From NCBI GenBank assembly GCA_947652605.1, contig CANTFG010000234.1, positions 39,852 through 103,851 of the forward strand: 64,000 bases of DNA, in the 5' to 3' direction. Source of the DNA: Elmis aenea. Taxonomy: Eukaryota > Arthropoda > Insecta > Coleoptera > Elmidae. Shown here piece by piece: positions 40,231-51,407 of this stretch; within the stretch, counting starts at the first letter, position 1; each line of letters opens with the position of its first letter. A program made the position numbers and the translations under genes. A model generated the notes under the pieces. That model made no database searches, was not told the DNA's origin, and saw only the letters and a list, made by a program, of their open reading frames with translations.

Positions 40231-40898
40231 CAGGGTGTAGACTCGGATCACGCAACATAGCGATTTCAATGGTAAAATTTTAAAAGTCGAATTCTTGCTC
40301 CGCTAATTATTTTAGAAAAAAAGTGCAAATACGTTTTTTGTAGAGAAAAAAATTCTGTATCCATAAATGTAATCAATATTACTTTTTCATTTTCCAATAA
40401 CTGAAAATTATGCAAATTAAAAAACGCGTTTGGACAGAAATCTGTAGTGCCTTGGAATTATGGTATGACAACTGCCCAGCCTAATGTCACTTATACTGTC
40501 ACTTTGACGCGAAATTCATTCTTAATTATCCTTTATATTTTATCAAACATTTATTTTACACAATTAGTTATGTTTTCATTGCAAGATATAATAAAAATGA
40601 TAATTAAGAATAAACTTCAAACGTCAAAGTGACAGTAAGTGTTAGTAAGATGGGCAGTTGTCGAAGCATAATTCCAAGGCACTACAGATTTTCGCGAAAA
40701 CGCGTTTTTTAATTTGCTTATTTTTCTGTTTTTGGAAAACGAAAAAGTAATATTGATTACATTTATGGATACAGAATTTTTTTCTCTACAAAAAACGTAT
40801 TTGCACTTTTTTTCTAAAATAATTAGCGGAGCAAGAATTCGACTTTTAAAATTTTACTATTGAAATTGCTATGTTGCGTGATCCGAGTCTACACCCTG
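40231..40898. mobile_element. Giant-hairpin MITE with TA target duplication (668 bp)
   Basis: The insertion begins CAGGGTGTAGACTCGGATCA and ends with its reverse complement. It is flanked by TA on both sides within the monomer's second CATATG. The two arms (about 40231-40545 and 40585-40898) remain alignable almost to the centre, so nearly the whole element can fold into one long hairpin. TA duplication and CAGGGTG ends suggest a non-autonomous member of the Tc1/mariner group, though no transposase is present. The 61-codon open frame inside (40447-40632) spans arm and loop and is not a plausible gene. Confidence 0.9.
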
Positions 40899-43800
40899 TA
40901 TGTTCCTTGAGCGACTATTTCTAAACGATTTTAATTATTGATTTGAATATCACAGGAACAGTTTATCCATCGCCTCTTTACATGAATACAATTGTTTTGC
41001 ATATGTCTTTCAATGAGATGGTTTTAATTTTTAATAATTTCCTAAAAATACCGTGCTTTAGTTAATACATATGTTCCTTGAGCGACTATTTCTAAACAAT
41101 TTTAATTATTGATTTGTATATCACAGAAACAGTTTATCCATCGCCTCTTTACATGAATACAATTGTTTTGCATATGTCTTTCAATGAGCTGGCATTAATT
41201 TTTAATAATTTCCTAAAAATACCGTGCTTTAGTTAATACATATGTTCCTTGTGCGACTATTTCGAAACAATTTTAATTATTGATTTGTATATCACAGGAA
41301 CAGTTTATCCATCGCCTCTTTACATGAATACAATTGTTTTGCATATGTCTTTCAATGAGCTGGTTTTAATTTTTAATAATTTCCTAAAAATACCGTGCTT
41401 TAGTTAATACATATGTTCCTTGAGCGACTATTTTTAAACAATTTTAATTATTGATTTGTATATCACAGGAACAGTTTATCCATCGCCTCTTTACAGGAAT
41501 ACAATTTTTTTGCATATGTCTTTCAATAAGCTGGTTTTAATTTTTAATAATTTCCTAAAAATACCGTGCATTAGTTAATACATATGTTCCTTGAGCGACT
41601 CTTTCTAAACAATTTTAATTATTGATTTGTATATCACAGGAACAGTTTATCCATCGCCTTTTTACAGGAATACAATTGTTTTGCATATGTCTTTCAATGA
41701 GCTGGTTTTAATTTTTAATAATTTCCTAAAAATACCATGCTTTAGTTAATACATATGTTCCTTGAGCGACTATTTCTAAACAATTTTAATTATTGATTTG
41801 TATATCACAGGAACAGTTTATCCATCGCCTCTTTACAGGAATACAATTGTTTTGCATATGTCTTTCAATGAGCTGGTTTTAATTTTTAATAATTTCCTAA
41901 AAATACCGTGCATTAGTTAATACATATGTTCTTTGAGCGACTATTTCTGAACAATTTAACTTATTGATTTGTATATCACAGGAACAGTTTATCCATCGCC
42001 TCTTTACATGAATACAATTGTTTTGCATATGTCTTTCAATGAGCTGGTTTTAATTTTTAATAATTTCCTAAAAATACCGTGCTTTAGATAATACATATGT
42101 TCCTTGTGCGACTATTTCGAAACAATTTCAATTATTGATTTGTATATGACAGGAACAGTTTATCCATCGCCTCTTTACATGAATACAATTGTTTTGCATA
42201 TGTCTTTCAATGAGCTGGTTTTAATTTTTAATAATTTCCTAAAAATACCGTGCATTAGTTAATACATATGTTCCTTGTGCGACTATTTCGAAACAATTTC
42301 AATTATTGATTTGTATATCACAGGAACAGTTTATCCATCGCCTTTTTACATGAATAAAATTGTTTTGCATATGTCTTTCAATGAGCTGGTATTAATTTTT
42401 AATAATTTCCTAAAAATACCGTGCTTTAGTTAATACATATGTTCCTTGTGCGACTATTTCTAAACAATTTTAATTATTGATTTGTATATCACAGGAACAG
42501 TTTATCCATCGCCTTTTTACATGAATAAAATTGTTTTGCATATGTCTTTCAATGAGCTGGTTTTAATTTTTAATAATTTCCTAAAAATACCGTGCTTTAG
42601 TTAATACATATGTTCCTTGTGCGACTATTTCGAAACAATTTTAATTATTGATTTCTATATGACAGGAACAGTTTATCCATCGCCTCTTTACATGAATACA
42701 ATTGTTTTGCATATGTCTTTCAATGAGCTGGTATTAATTTTTAATAATTTCCTAAAAATACCGTGCTTTAGTTAATACATATGTTCCTTGTGCGACTATT
42801 TCTAAACAATTTTAATTATTGATTTGTATATCACAGGAACAGTTTATCCATCGCCTTTTTACATGAATACAATTGTTTTGCATATGTCTTTCAATGAGCT
42901 GGTTTTAATTTTTAATAATTTCCTAAAAATACCGTGCTTTAGTTAATACATATGTTCCTTGAGCGACTATTTCTAAACAATTTTAATTATTGATTTGTAT
43001 ATCACAGGAACAGTTTATCCATCGCTTCTTTACATGAATACAATTGTTTTGCATATGTCTTTTAATGAGCTGGTTTTAATTTTTTATAATTTCCTAAAAA
43101 TACCGTGCTTTAGTTAATACATATGTTCCTTGAGCGACTATTTCTAAAAAATTTTAATTATTGATTTGTATATCACAGGAACAGTTTATCCATCGCCTCT
43201 TTACATAAATACAATTGTTTTGCATATGTCTTTCAATGAGCTGGTTTTAATTTTTACTAATTTCCTAAAAATACCGTGCTTTAGTTAATACATATGTTCC
43301 TTGAGCGACTATTTCGAAACAATTTCAATTATTGATTTGTATATCACAGGAACAGTTTATCCATCGCCTCTTTACATGAATACAATTGTTTTGCATATGT
43401 CTTTCAATGAGCTGGTTTTAATTTTTAATAATTTCCTAAAAATACCGTGCATTAGTTAATACATATGTTCCTTGTGCGACTATTTCTAAACAATTTTAAT
43501 TATTGATTTGTATATCACAGGAACAGTTTATCCATCGCCTTTTTACAGGAATACAATTGTTTTGCATATGTCTTTCAATGAGCTGGTTTTAATTTTTAAT
43601 AATTTCCTAAAAATACCGTGCTTTAGTTAATACATATGTTCCTTGAGCGACTATTTCTAAACAATTTTAATTATTGATTTGTATATCACAGGGACAGTTT
43701 ATCCATCGCTTCTTTACATGAATACAATTGTTTTGCATTAGTCTTTTAATGAGCTGGTTTTAATTTTTAATAATTTCCTAAAAATACCGTGCTTTAGTTA

Positions 43801-44379
43801 ATACATATGTTCCTTGAGCGACTATTTCTAAAAAATTTTAATTATTGATTTGTATATCACAGGAACAGTTTATCCATCGCCTCTTTACATAAATACAATT
43901 GTTTTGCATATGTCTTTCAATGAGCTGGTTTTAATTTTTACTAATTTCCTAAAAATACCGTGCTTTAGTTAATACATATGTTCCTTGAGCGACTATTTCT
44001 AAAAAATTTTAATTATTGATTTGTATATCACAGGAACAGTTTATCCATCGCCTCTTTACATAAATACAATTGTTTTGCATATGTCTTTCAATGAGCTGGT
44101 TTTAATTTTTAATAATTTCCTAAAAATACCGTGCTTTAGTTAATACATATGTTCCTTGAGCGACTATTTCGAAACAATTTTAATTATTGATTTGTATATC
44201 ACAGGAACAGTTTATCCATCGCCTCTTTACATGAATACAATTGTTTTGCATATGTCTTTCAATGAGCTGGTTTTAATTTTTAATAATTTCCTAAAAATAC
44301 CGTGCTTTAGTTAATACATATGTTCCTTGAGCGACTATTTCTGAACAATTTTAATTATTGATTTGTATGTCACAGAAAC
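40899..44379 (+). repeat. 171-bp satellite array, segment 3
   Basis: Satellite monomers in the same orientation, starting with the duplicated TA. From about 42.8 to 44.3 kb the order of variants (CGCTTCTTTAC, CTAAAAAATT, ATAAATACAA with TTTTACTAAT, TTCGAAAC, GTATGTCACAG) resembles the 12-mer family of the first 24 kb. No gene. Confidence 0.96.
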
Positions 44380-45181
44380 TCTTGTGTTAATTACTAGAAG
44401 TAAAGAGGAGTTGAGAACTATAACGAAAACACTGGAGGAAAAGGCGGGAAAGGTGGGATTATATATAAACGAGGAGAAGACAAAGTATATGGAATGGAAG
44501 GACGGTGAATTTAAAAGAGGAAACTACTTAAAGGTAACAACAGAAAGTGGAAAAGAATACAAGTTTGAAGAGGTGGAAAAGTTCACGTACCTAGGGGCTA
44601 TATTCTCAAGAAACCCAAATATAGGCAATGAGATACAGGCAAGAATAATGGCTGGAAACCGTTGTTTGGGAGCACTAAACAGAGTTCTGAGAAATAAAAA
44701 TATTTCTAGAAAAGCAAAGATCAAAATATACCACACTACTATAAGACCAATAGTGACGTACGCGTGCGAAACATGGACGCTAAACAAAACAGAACAAACA
44801 AGACTAGAAGTGTGGGAAAGGAAGGTGCTAAGGAAAATATTTGGCGGAAAGAGAATTGGAGATGGGTGGGTAAGAAGTACAAACGATGAATTAAAAGAAC
44901 TATACAAAGAAACAAGTATCATTGGGGTTATAAAAGCACAAAGGCTAAGGTGGCTGGGACATACAGAAAGAATGGGGAGTACAAGAATGCCGAAAATGGT
45001 AATGATAAACACGATAGGGGGAAGGAAGAGAAGGGGACGACCCAAAGTAAGATGGAGGACGGAAGTGGAGAGAGATTTAGAAACGTTAAAAATTACTGGA
45101 TGGAGAAGGAAGACCAGCGATAGAGAAGGATGGAAGAAAGTTATCAAACAAGCCATGGGCCAACTTGGCTCGCAGAGCTAA
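44363..45181 (+). CDS. LINE ORF2 C-terminal fragment (reverse-transcriptase thumb and downstream region)
   Basis: An uninterrupted frame of about 272 codons. The first five or six codons are satellite (the target duplication) and retroelement sequence starts at 44380, so there is no natural start codon. The fragment begins with TLVL, which normally follows the catalytic YADD box, so the truncation falls just after the active site. Recognisable family motifs are GLYINEEKTKYM (33-43), FTYLG (74-78), IRPIVTYACETWTL (127-140), the basic RLRWLGHTERM (194-204) and GRPKVRW (225-231). In full elements this region follows the polymerase palm in the ORF2 protein, which copies the LINE RNA into a chromosomal nick. 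Lacking palm and endonuclease, the fragment is inactive. The absence of stops suggests recent insertion. The antisense 210-codon frame is a shadow. Confidence 0.88.
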   Translation: MYVTETLVLITRSKEELRTITKTLEEKAGKVGLYINEEKTKYMEWKDGEFKRGNYLKVTTESGKEYKFEEVEKFTYLGAIFSRNPNIGNEIQARIMAGNRCLGALNRVLRNKNISRKAKIKIYHTTIRPIVTYACETWTLNKTEQTRLEVWERKVLRKIFGGKRIGDGWVRSTNDELKELYKETSIIGVIKAQRLRWLGHTERMGSTRMPKMVMINTIGGRKRRGRPKVRWRTEVERDLETLKITGWRRKTSDREGWKKVIKQAMGQLGSQS

Positions 45182-45191
45182 ATTATATATA
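44380..45191 (+). mobile_element. 5'-truncated LINE (non-LTR retrotransposon), about 812 bp
   Basis: The insertion is bounded by a 14-bp target duplication TATGTCACAGAAAC (44366-44379 and 45192-45205). It contains only the 3' end of a reverse-transcriptase ORF, a stop codon at 45179-45181 and then a short AT dinucleotide tail instead of poly(A). 5' truncation and a variable-length target duplication are typical of target-primed reverse transcription. A short tandem-repeat tail and almost no 3' UTR are reminiscent of RTE-type LINEs, but I cannot assign the clade from this fragment. The flanking monomer is the GTATGTCACAGAAACAG type found empty near 993. Confidence 0.92.
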
Positions 45192-46337
45192 TATGTCACA
45201 GAAACAGTTTATCCATCGCCTCTTTACAGGAATACAATTGTTTTGCATATGTCTTTCAATGAGCTGGTTTTAACTTTTAATAATTTCCTAAAAATACCGT
45301 GCTTTAGTTAATACATATGTTCCTTGAGCGACTATTTCTGAACAATTTTAATTATTGATTTGTATATCACAGAAACAGTTTATCCATCGCCTCTTTACAG
45401 GAATACAATTGTTTTGCATATGTCTTTCAATGAGCTGGTTTTAATTTTTAATAATTTCCTAAAAATACCGTGCTTTAGTTAATACATATGTTCCTTGAGC
45501 GACTATTTCTGAACAATTTTAATTATTGATTTGTATATCACAGAAACAGTTTATCCATCGCCTCTTTACATGAATACAATTGTTTTGCATATGTCTTTCA
45601 AAGAGCTGGTTTTAATTTTTACTAATTTCCTAAAAATACCGTGCTTTAGTTAATACATATGTTCCTTGTGCGACTATTTCGAAACAATTTCAATTATTGA
45701 TTTGTATATGACAGGAACAGTTTATCCATCGCCTTTTTACATGAATAAAATTGTTTTGCATATGTCTTTCAATGAGCTGGTTTTAATTTTTAATAATTTC
45801 CTAAAAATACCGTGCTTTAGTTAATACATATGTTCCTTGTGCGACTATTTCGAAACAATTTCAATTATTGATTTGTATATGACAGGAACAGTTTATCCAT
45901 CGCTTCTTTACATGAATACAATTGTTTTGCATATGTCTTTCAATGAGCTGGTTTTATTTTTTAATAATTTCCTAAAAACACCGTGCTTTAGTTAATACAT
46001 ATGTTCCTTGAGCGACTATTTTTAAACAATTTTAATTATTGATTTGTATATCACAGAAACAGTTTATCCATCGCCTCTTTACATGAATACAATTGTTTTG
46101 CATATGTCTTTCAATGAGCTGGTATTAATTTTTAATAATTTCCTAAAAATACCGTGCTTTAGTTAATACATATGTTCCTTGTGCGACTATTTCGAAACAA
46201 TTTCAAATATTGATTTGTATATGACAGGAACAGTTTATCCATCGCCTCTTTACATGAATACAATTGTTTTGCATATGTCTTTCAATGAGCTGGTTTTAAT
46301 TTTTAATAATTTCCTAAAAATACCGTGCTTTAGTTAA
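45192..46337 (+). repeat. 171-bp satellite array, segment 4
   Basis: About 6.7 monomers between the LINE and the second piggyBac-like element. The AAAGAGCTGG marker at 45600 and CATTGGTTTT at 47407 are 832 bp apart once the 975-bp insertion (element plus duplication) is removed. This equals the spacing of the same markers at 19855 and 20687, so this is a displaced copy of the 20-kb HOR region. Confidence 0.95.
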
Positions 46338-46355
46338 CCTTTAAGAGCTAACGTG

Positions 46356-46370
46356 CGGTCTCAGAGACCG
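46356..46370. repeat. Palindrome CGGTCTCAGAGACCG, copy 1 in piggyBac-like element 2
   Basis: Seven-base arms CGGTCTC and GAGACCG around one central A, close to the left terminal repeat. Subterminal palindromes of this kind could be transposase-binding sites; that role is inferred. Confidence 0.6.
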
Positions 46371-46513
46371 ACGGAACCGAATTATTCTGATAAATGACAG
46401 ATGGATTCGAATATCGTGCTGGGTCGTTCAGTAGCTTCATATTATATGTAGATGTTGCTTGTGCCAAAACGGCAGCAGAAATGCGTGTATAGTTTTTTAA
46501 CTACATCAAATTT

Positions 46514-46528
46514 CGGTCTCAGAGACCG
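46514..46528. repeat. Palindrome CGGTCTCAGAGACCG, copy 2, followed by ACGTTAGCC
   Basis: Identical to copy 1. The attached ACGTTAGCC matches the inner part of the right terminal repeat (AACGTTAGCCCTGAAAGG). Confidence 0.6.
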
Positions 46529-46589
46529 ACGTTAGCCTTGGTGTAATTAAAGTAAAGGTAATGGAGCTGCTGGTTTAGTGTTTTATTTT

Positions 46590-46787
46590 AAGTAATAATT
46601 ATCCTAATAGTGTAAAAATCGATTACGAACAACAACAAAATTACTTGCAAAGACTTTTTGAAGAATTATATTAGAGACACTAGGTATGGAGTTACTTAAG
46701 CCACACGCAAGACGCAGAGCACTTGCAAAATATCTACCCAGGACGCCTTCAAGAAATTTTTCAAATAACACTGAATGTTTCAAATAA
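46590..46787 (+). pseudogene. piggyBac transposase remnant upstream of the zinc finger, frameshifted
   Basis: Two short frames resemble the segment before the cysteine-rich domain in this family. One reads NNNKITCKDFLKNYIRDTRY (about 46626-46685). A shift then leads to LETLGMELLKPHARRRALAK and LPRTP, ending at a stop at 46785-46787. The pattern of an FL-x-L stretch, then L..KPH and a basic run, parallels FIRELGISLVRDHLNLRRQ in element 1. The break in frame, and the further shift into the zinc-finger frame, show that the gene is dead. The assignment is a pattern match made by eye. Confidence 0.55.
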
Positions 46788-46929
46788 TAAACAGGCACAT
46801 GGACGCTGCTTTTACTGCAGTAGTAAAAAACGTAGAAAAACCAAATATAAGTGCTATATATGCAATAAGTTTAGGTGTATGGAACACATAAAAGGCATAT
46901 TATGTGTAGAATGCTCTGCAAATATATAG
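46723..46929 (+). CDS. piggyBac transposase C-terminal cysteine-rich domain remnant
   Basis: A 68-codon frame whose second half is the zinc-binding tail of a piggyBac transposase, the part that recognises element ends. The eight ligands C29, C32, C44, C47, C52, H55, C61 and C64 have the same spacing as in element 1 (C-x2-C-x11-C-x2-C-x4-C-x2-H), with one extra residue before the last CxxC. Both share KTKY and CMEH words. The first 25 or so residues are an out-of-frame reading of older transposase sequence, and the methionine at 46723 is probably not natural. Catalytic residues are absent. The stop at 46927-46929 fits the normal protein end. Confidence 0.8.
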   Translation: MQNIYPGRLQEIFQITLNVSNNKQAHGRCFYCSSKKRRKTKYKCYICNKFRCMEHIKGILCVECSANI

Positions 46930-47249
46930 TACTTTTTATAGTGAAAAGTTACGTTATACTATAAATACTTTTTTGTGCTAAACCTGAATTTTACTTAATT
47001 TGTAATGTAAATAACCTATTTCAGATGTTTTTTCTTAATTTTTTTAATTTTTTGTTTGTTTTTGTTTCATTTAAAAAATATGTATACGTTTTTGTAAGGG
47101 TTTCTTTACATAGTTTTTTTTTTGTAAAAAACGAGCGAAATAATTTTTTTTTTAAATTTAAATTGTTTTTATATACAGTCTACTACATGTCTTATAAATT
47201 TCAAATTAAAATTATTTAAAAAATATATTTTTCTGTTATATTTTATTTT
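46930..47249 (+). other. 3' region of piggyBac-like element 2, no gene
   Basis: Very T-rich sequence after the transposase stop. The 64-codon frame at 47025-47219 is F/V/Y-rich translation of poly-T-like DNA and is not credible as a gene. Confidence 0.5.
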
Positions 47250-47264
47250 CGGTCTGTGAGACCG
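47250..47264. repeat. Palindrome CGGTCTGTGAGACCG, copy 3, followed by ACGTTAGCC
   Basis: A near-identical copy just inside the right end. Together with its ACGTTAGCC extension it forms a direct repeat with the copy at 46514. Confidence 0.6.
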
Positions 47265-48843
47265 ACGTTAGCCTTTATGTTCAAATTAAAAACGTTAGCC
47301 CTGAAAGGTTAATACATATGTTCCTTGAGCGACTATTTCTAAACAATTGTAATTATTGATTTGTATATCACAGGAACAGTTTATCCATCGCCTCTTTACA
47401 GGAATACATTGGTTTTGCATATGTCTTTCAATGAGCTGGTTTTAATTTTTAATAATTTCCTAAAAATACCGTGCATTAGTTAATACATATGTTCCTTGAG
47501 CGACTATTTCTGAACAATTTTAATTATTGATTTGTATATCACAGGAACAGTTTATCCATCGCCTCTTTACATGAATACAATTGTTTTGCATATGTCTTTC
47601 AATGAGCTGGTTTTAATTTTTAATAATTTCCTAAAAATACCGTGCTTTAGTTAATACATATGTTCCTTGAGCGACTATTTCTAAACGATTTTAATTATTG
47701 ATTTGTATATCACAGGAACAGTTTATCCATCGCCTCTTTACATGAATACAATTGTTTTGCATATGTCTTTCAATGAGCTGGTTTTAATTTTTAATAATTT
47801 CCTAAAAATACCGTGCTTTAGTTAATACATATGTTCCTTGAGCGACTATTTCTAAACAATTTTAATTATTGATTTGTATATCACAGGAACAGTTTATCCA
47901 TCGCCTCTTTACATGAATACAATTGTTTTGCATATGTCTTTCAATGAGCTGGTTTTAATTTTTAATAATTTCCTAAAAATACCGTGCTTTAGTTAATACA
48001 TATGTTCCTTGAGCGACTATTTCTAAACAATTTTAATTATTGATTTGTATATCACAGAAACAGTTTATCCATCGCCTCTTTACATGAATACAATTGTTTT
48101 GCATATGTCTTTCAATGAGCTGGCATTAATTTTTAATAATTTCCTAAAAATACCGTGCTTTAGTTAATACTATGTTCCTTGTGCGACTATTTCGAAACAA
48201 TTTCAATTATTGATTTGTATATCACAGGAACAGTTTATCCATCGCCTCTTTACATGAATACAATTGTTTTGCATATGTCTTTCAATGAGCTGGTTTTAAT
48301 TTTTAATAATTTCCTATAAATACCGTGCTTTAGTTAATACATATGTTCCTTGAGCGACTATTTCTAAACAATTTTAATTATTGATTTGTATATCACAGGA
48401 ACAGTTTATCCATCGCCTCTTTACAGGAATACAATTTTTTTGCATATGTCTTTCAATAAGCTGGTTTTAATTTTTAATAATTTCCTAAAAATACCGTGCT
48501 TTAGTTAATACATATGTTCCTTGAGCGACTATTTCTAAACAATTTTAATTATTGATTTGTATATCACAGGAACAGTTTATCCATCGCCTCTTTACATGAA
48601 TACAATTGTTTTGCATATGTCTTTCAATGAGCTGGTTTTAATTTTTAATAATTTCCTAAAAATACCGTGCTTTAGTTAATACATATGTTCCTTGAGCGAC
48701 TATTTCTAAACAATTTTAATTATTGATTTGTATATCACAGAAACAGTTTATCCATCGCCTCTTTACATGAATACAATTGTTTTGCATATGTCTTTCAATG
48801 AGCTGGCATTAATTTTTAATAATTTCCTAAAAATACCGTGCTT

Positions 48844-51407
48844 TAGTTAATACTATGTTCCTTGTGCGACTATTTCGAAACAATTTCAATTATTGATTTG
48901 TATATCACAGGAACAGTTTATCCATCGCCTCTTTACATGAATACAATTGTTTTGCATATGTCTTTCAATGAGCTGGTTTTAATTTTTAATAATTTCCTAA
49001 AAATACCGTGCTTTAGTTAATACATATGTTCCTTGAGCGACTATTTCTAAACAATTTTAATTATTGATTTGTATATCACAGGAACAGTTTATCCATCGCC
49101 TCTTTACAGGAATACAATTTTTTTGCATATGTCTTTCAATAAGCTGGTTTTAATTTTTAATAATTTCCTAAAAATACCGTGCATTAGTTAATACATATGT
49201 TCCTTGTGCGACTATTTCGAAACAATTTCAATTATTGATTTGTATATGACAGGAACAGTTTATCCATCGCCTCTTTACATGAATACAATTGTTTTGCATA
49301 TGTCTTTTAATAAGCTGGTATTAATTTTTAATAATTTCCTAAAAATACCGTGCTTTAGTTAATTCATATGTTCCTTGTGCGACTATTTCGAAACGATTTT
49401 AATTATTGATTTGTATATCACAGGAACAGTTTATCCATCGCCTCTTTACAGGAATACAATTGTTTTGCATATGTCTTTCAATGAGCTGGTTTTAATTTTT
49501 AATAATTTCCTAAAAATACCGTGCTTTAGTTAATACATATGTTTCTTGAGCGACTATTTCTGAACATTTTTAATTATTGATTTGTATATCACAGAAACAG
49601 TTTATCCATCGCCTCTTTACATAAATACAATTGTTATGCGAATGTCTTTCAAAGAGCTGGTTTTAATTTTTACTAATTTCCTAAAAATACCGTGCTTTAG
49701 TTAATACATATGTTCCTTGTGCGACTATTTCGAAACAATTTCTATTATTAATTTGTATATCACAGGAACAGTTTATCCATCGCCTCTTTACATGAATACA
49801 ATTGTTTTGCATATGTCTTTCAGTGAGCTGGTTTTAATTTTTAATAATTTCCTAAAAATACCGTGCTTTAGTTAATACATATGTTCCTTGAGCGACAATT
49901 TCGAAACAATTTTAATTATTGATTTGTATATCACAGGAACAGTTTATCCATCGCCTCTTTACATGAATACAATTGTTTTGCATATGTCTTTTAATGAGCT
50001 GGTATTAATTTTTAATAATTTCCTAAAAATACCGTGCTTTAGTTAATACATATGTTCCTTGTGCGACTATTTCGAAACAATTTCAATTATTGATTTGTAT
50101 ATGACAGGAACAGTTTATCCATCGCCTCTTTACATGAATACAATTGTTTTGCATAAGTCTTTCAATGAGCTGGTTTTAATTTTTAATAATTTCCTAAAAA
50201 TACCGTGCATTAGTTAATACATATGTTCCTTGAGCGACTATTTCTGAACAATTTTAATTATTGATTTGTATATCACAGGAACAGTTTATCCATCGCCTCT
50301 TTACATGAATACAATTGTTTTGCATATGTCTTTCAATGAGCTGGTTTTAATTTTTAATAATTTCCTAAAAATACCGTGCTTTAGTTAATACATATGTTCC
50401 TTGAGCGACTATTTCTAAACGATTTTAATTATTGATTTGAATATCACAGGAACAGTTTATCCATCGCCTCTTTACATGAATACAATTGTTTTGCATATGT
50501 CTTTCAATGAGCTGGTTTTAATTTTTAATAATTTCCTAAAAATACCGTGCTTTAGTTAATACATATGTTCCTTGAGCGACTATTTCTAAACAATTTTAAT
50601 TATTGATTTGTATATCACAGAAACAGTTTATCCATCGCCTATTTACATGAATACAATTGTTTTGCATATGTCTTTCAATGAGCTGGCATTAATTTTGAAT
50701 AATTTCCTAAAAATACCGTGCTTTAGTTAATACATATGTTCCTTGTGCGACTATTTCGAAACGATTTTAATTATTGATTTGTATATCACAGGAACAGTTT
50801 ATCCATCGCCTCTTTACATGAATACAATTGTTTTGCATATGTCTTTCAATGAGCTGGTTTTAATTTTTAATAATTTCCTATAAATACCGTGCTTTAGTTA
50901 ATACATATGTTCCTTGAGCGACTATTTCTAAACAATTTTAATTATTGATTTGTATATCACAGGAACAGTTTATCCATCGCCTCTTTACAGGAATACAATT
51001 TTTTTGCATATGTCTTTCAATAAGCTGGTTTTAATTTTTAATAATTTCCTAAAAATACCGTGCTTTAGTTAATACATATGTTCCTTGAGCGACTATTTCT
51101 AAACAATTTTAATTATTGATTTGTATATCACAGGAACAGTTTATCCATCGCCTCTTTACATGAATACAATTGTTTTGCATATGTCTTTCAATGAGCTGGT
51201 TTTAATTTTTAATAATTTCCTAAAAATACCGTGCTTTAGTTAATACATATGTTCCTTGAGCGACTATTTCTAAACAATTTTAATTATTGATTTGTATATC
51301 ACAGAAACAGTTTATCCATCGCCTCTTTACATGAATACAATTGTTTTGCATATGTCTTTCAATGAGCTGGCATTAATTTTTAATAATTTCCTAAAAATAC
51401 CGTGCTT
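48844..51407 (+). repeat. 15-mer higher-order repeat, copy 1 (2564 bp)
   Basis: The 1-bp-deletion monomer TAGTTAATACTATG at 48844 recurs at 51408, and TTGTTATGCG at 49631 recurs at 52195; both offsets are 2564 bp (15 x 171 minus 1). A related short-range copy of the deletion monomer lies 683 bp upstream at 48161. Confidence 0.9.

Larger units (their letters stand above)
46338..47308 (+). mobile_element. piggyBac-like element 2, degenerate (971 bp)
   Basis: Flanked by TTAA (46334-46337 and 47309-47312), with imperfect inverted ends: CCTTTAAGAGCTAACGT on the left and CCTTTCAGGGCTAACGT on the right read inward (15 of 17). Inside are three copies of a CGGTCTC-GAGACCG palindrome and only the C-terminal tail of a transposase, in broken frames. 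Its terminal sequence differs from that of element 1, so it is a separate piggyBac family. An empty equivalent site lies at 20589-20592. Confidence 0.93.

Noticed and set aside
40447..40632. 61-codon frame inside the 668-bp hairpin element
   Set aside because: It spans the inner arm and loop of a foldback element, with no conserved motif; a chance frame.
40231..40898. Two separate inverted transposons head to head
   Set aside because: The arms pair almost to the centre and there is a single TA duplication at the outer edges, so one foldback element explains it better.
44524..45156. 210-codon open frame on the minus strand
   Set aside because: It is the antisense shadow of the LINE reverse-transcriptase frame, which carries recognisable motifs; the antisense product has none.
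46604..46798. 64-codon minus-strand frame in piggyBac-like element 2
   Set aside because: It overlaps the transposase remnant on the opposite strand and has no recognisable domain.
47025..47219. 64-codon frame in piggyBac-like element 2
   Set aside because: Phenylalanine/valine-rich translation of a T-rich 3' region; no domain.
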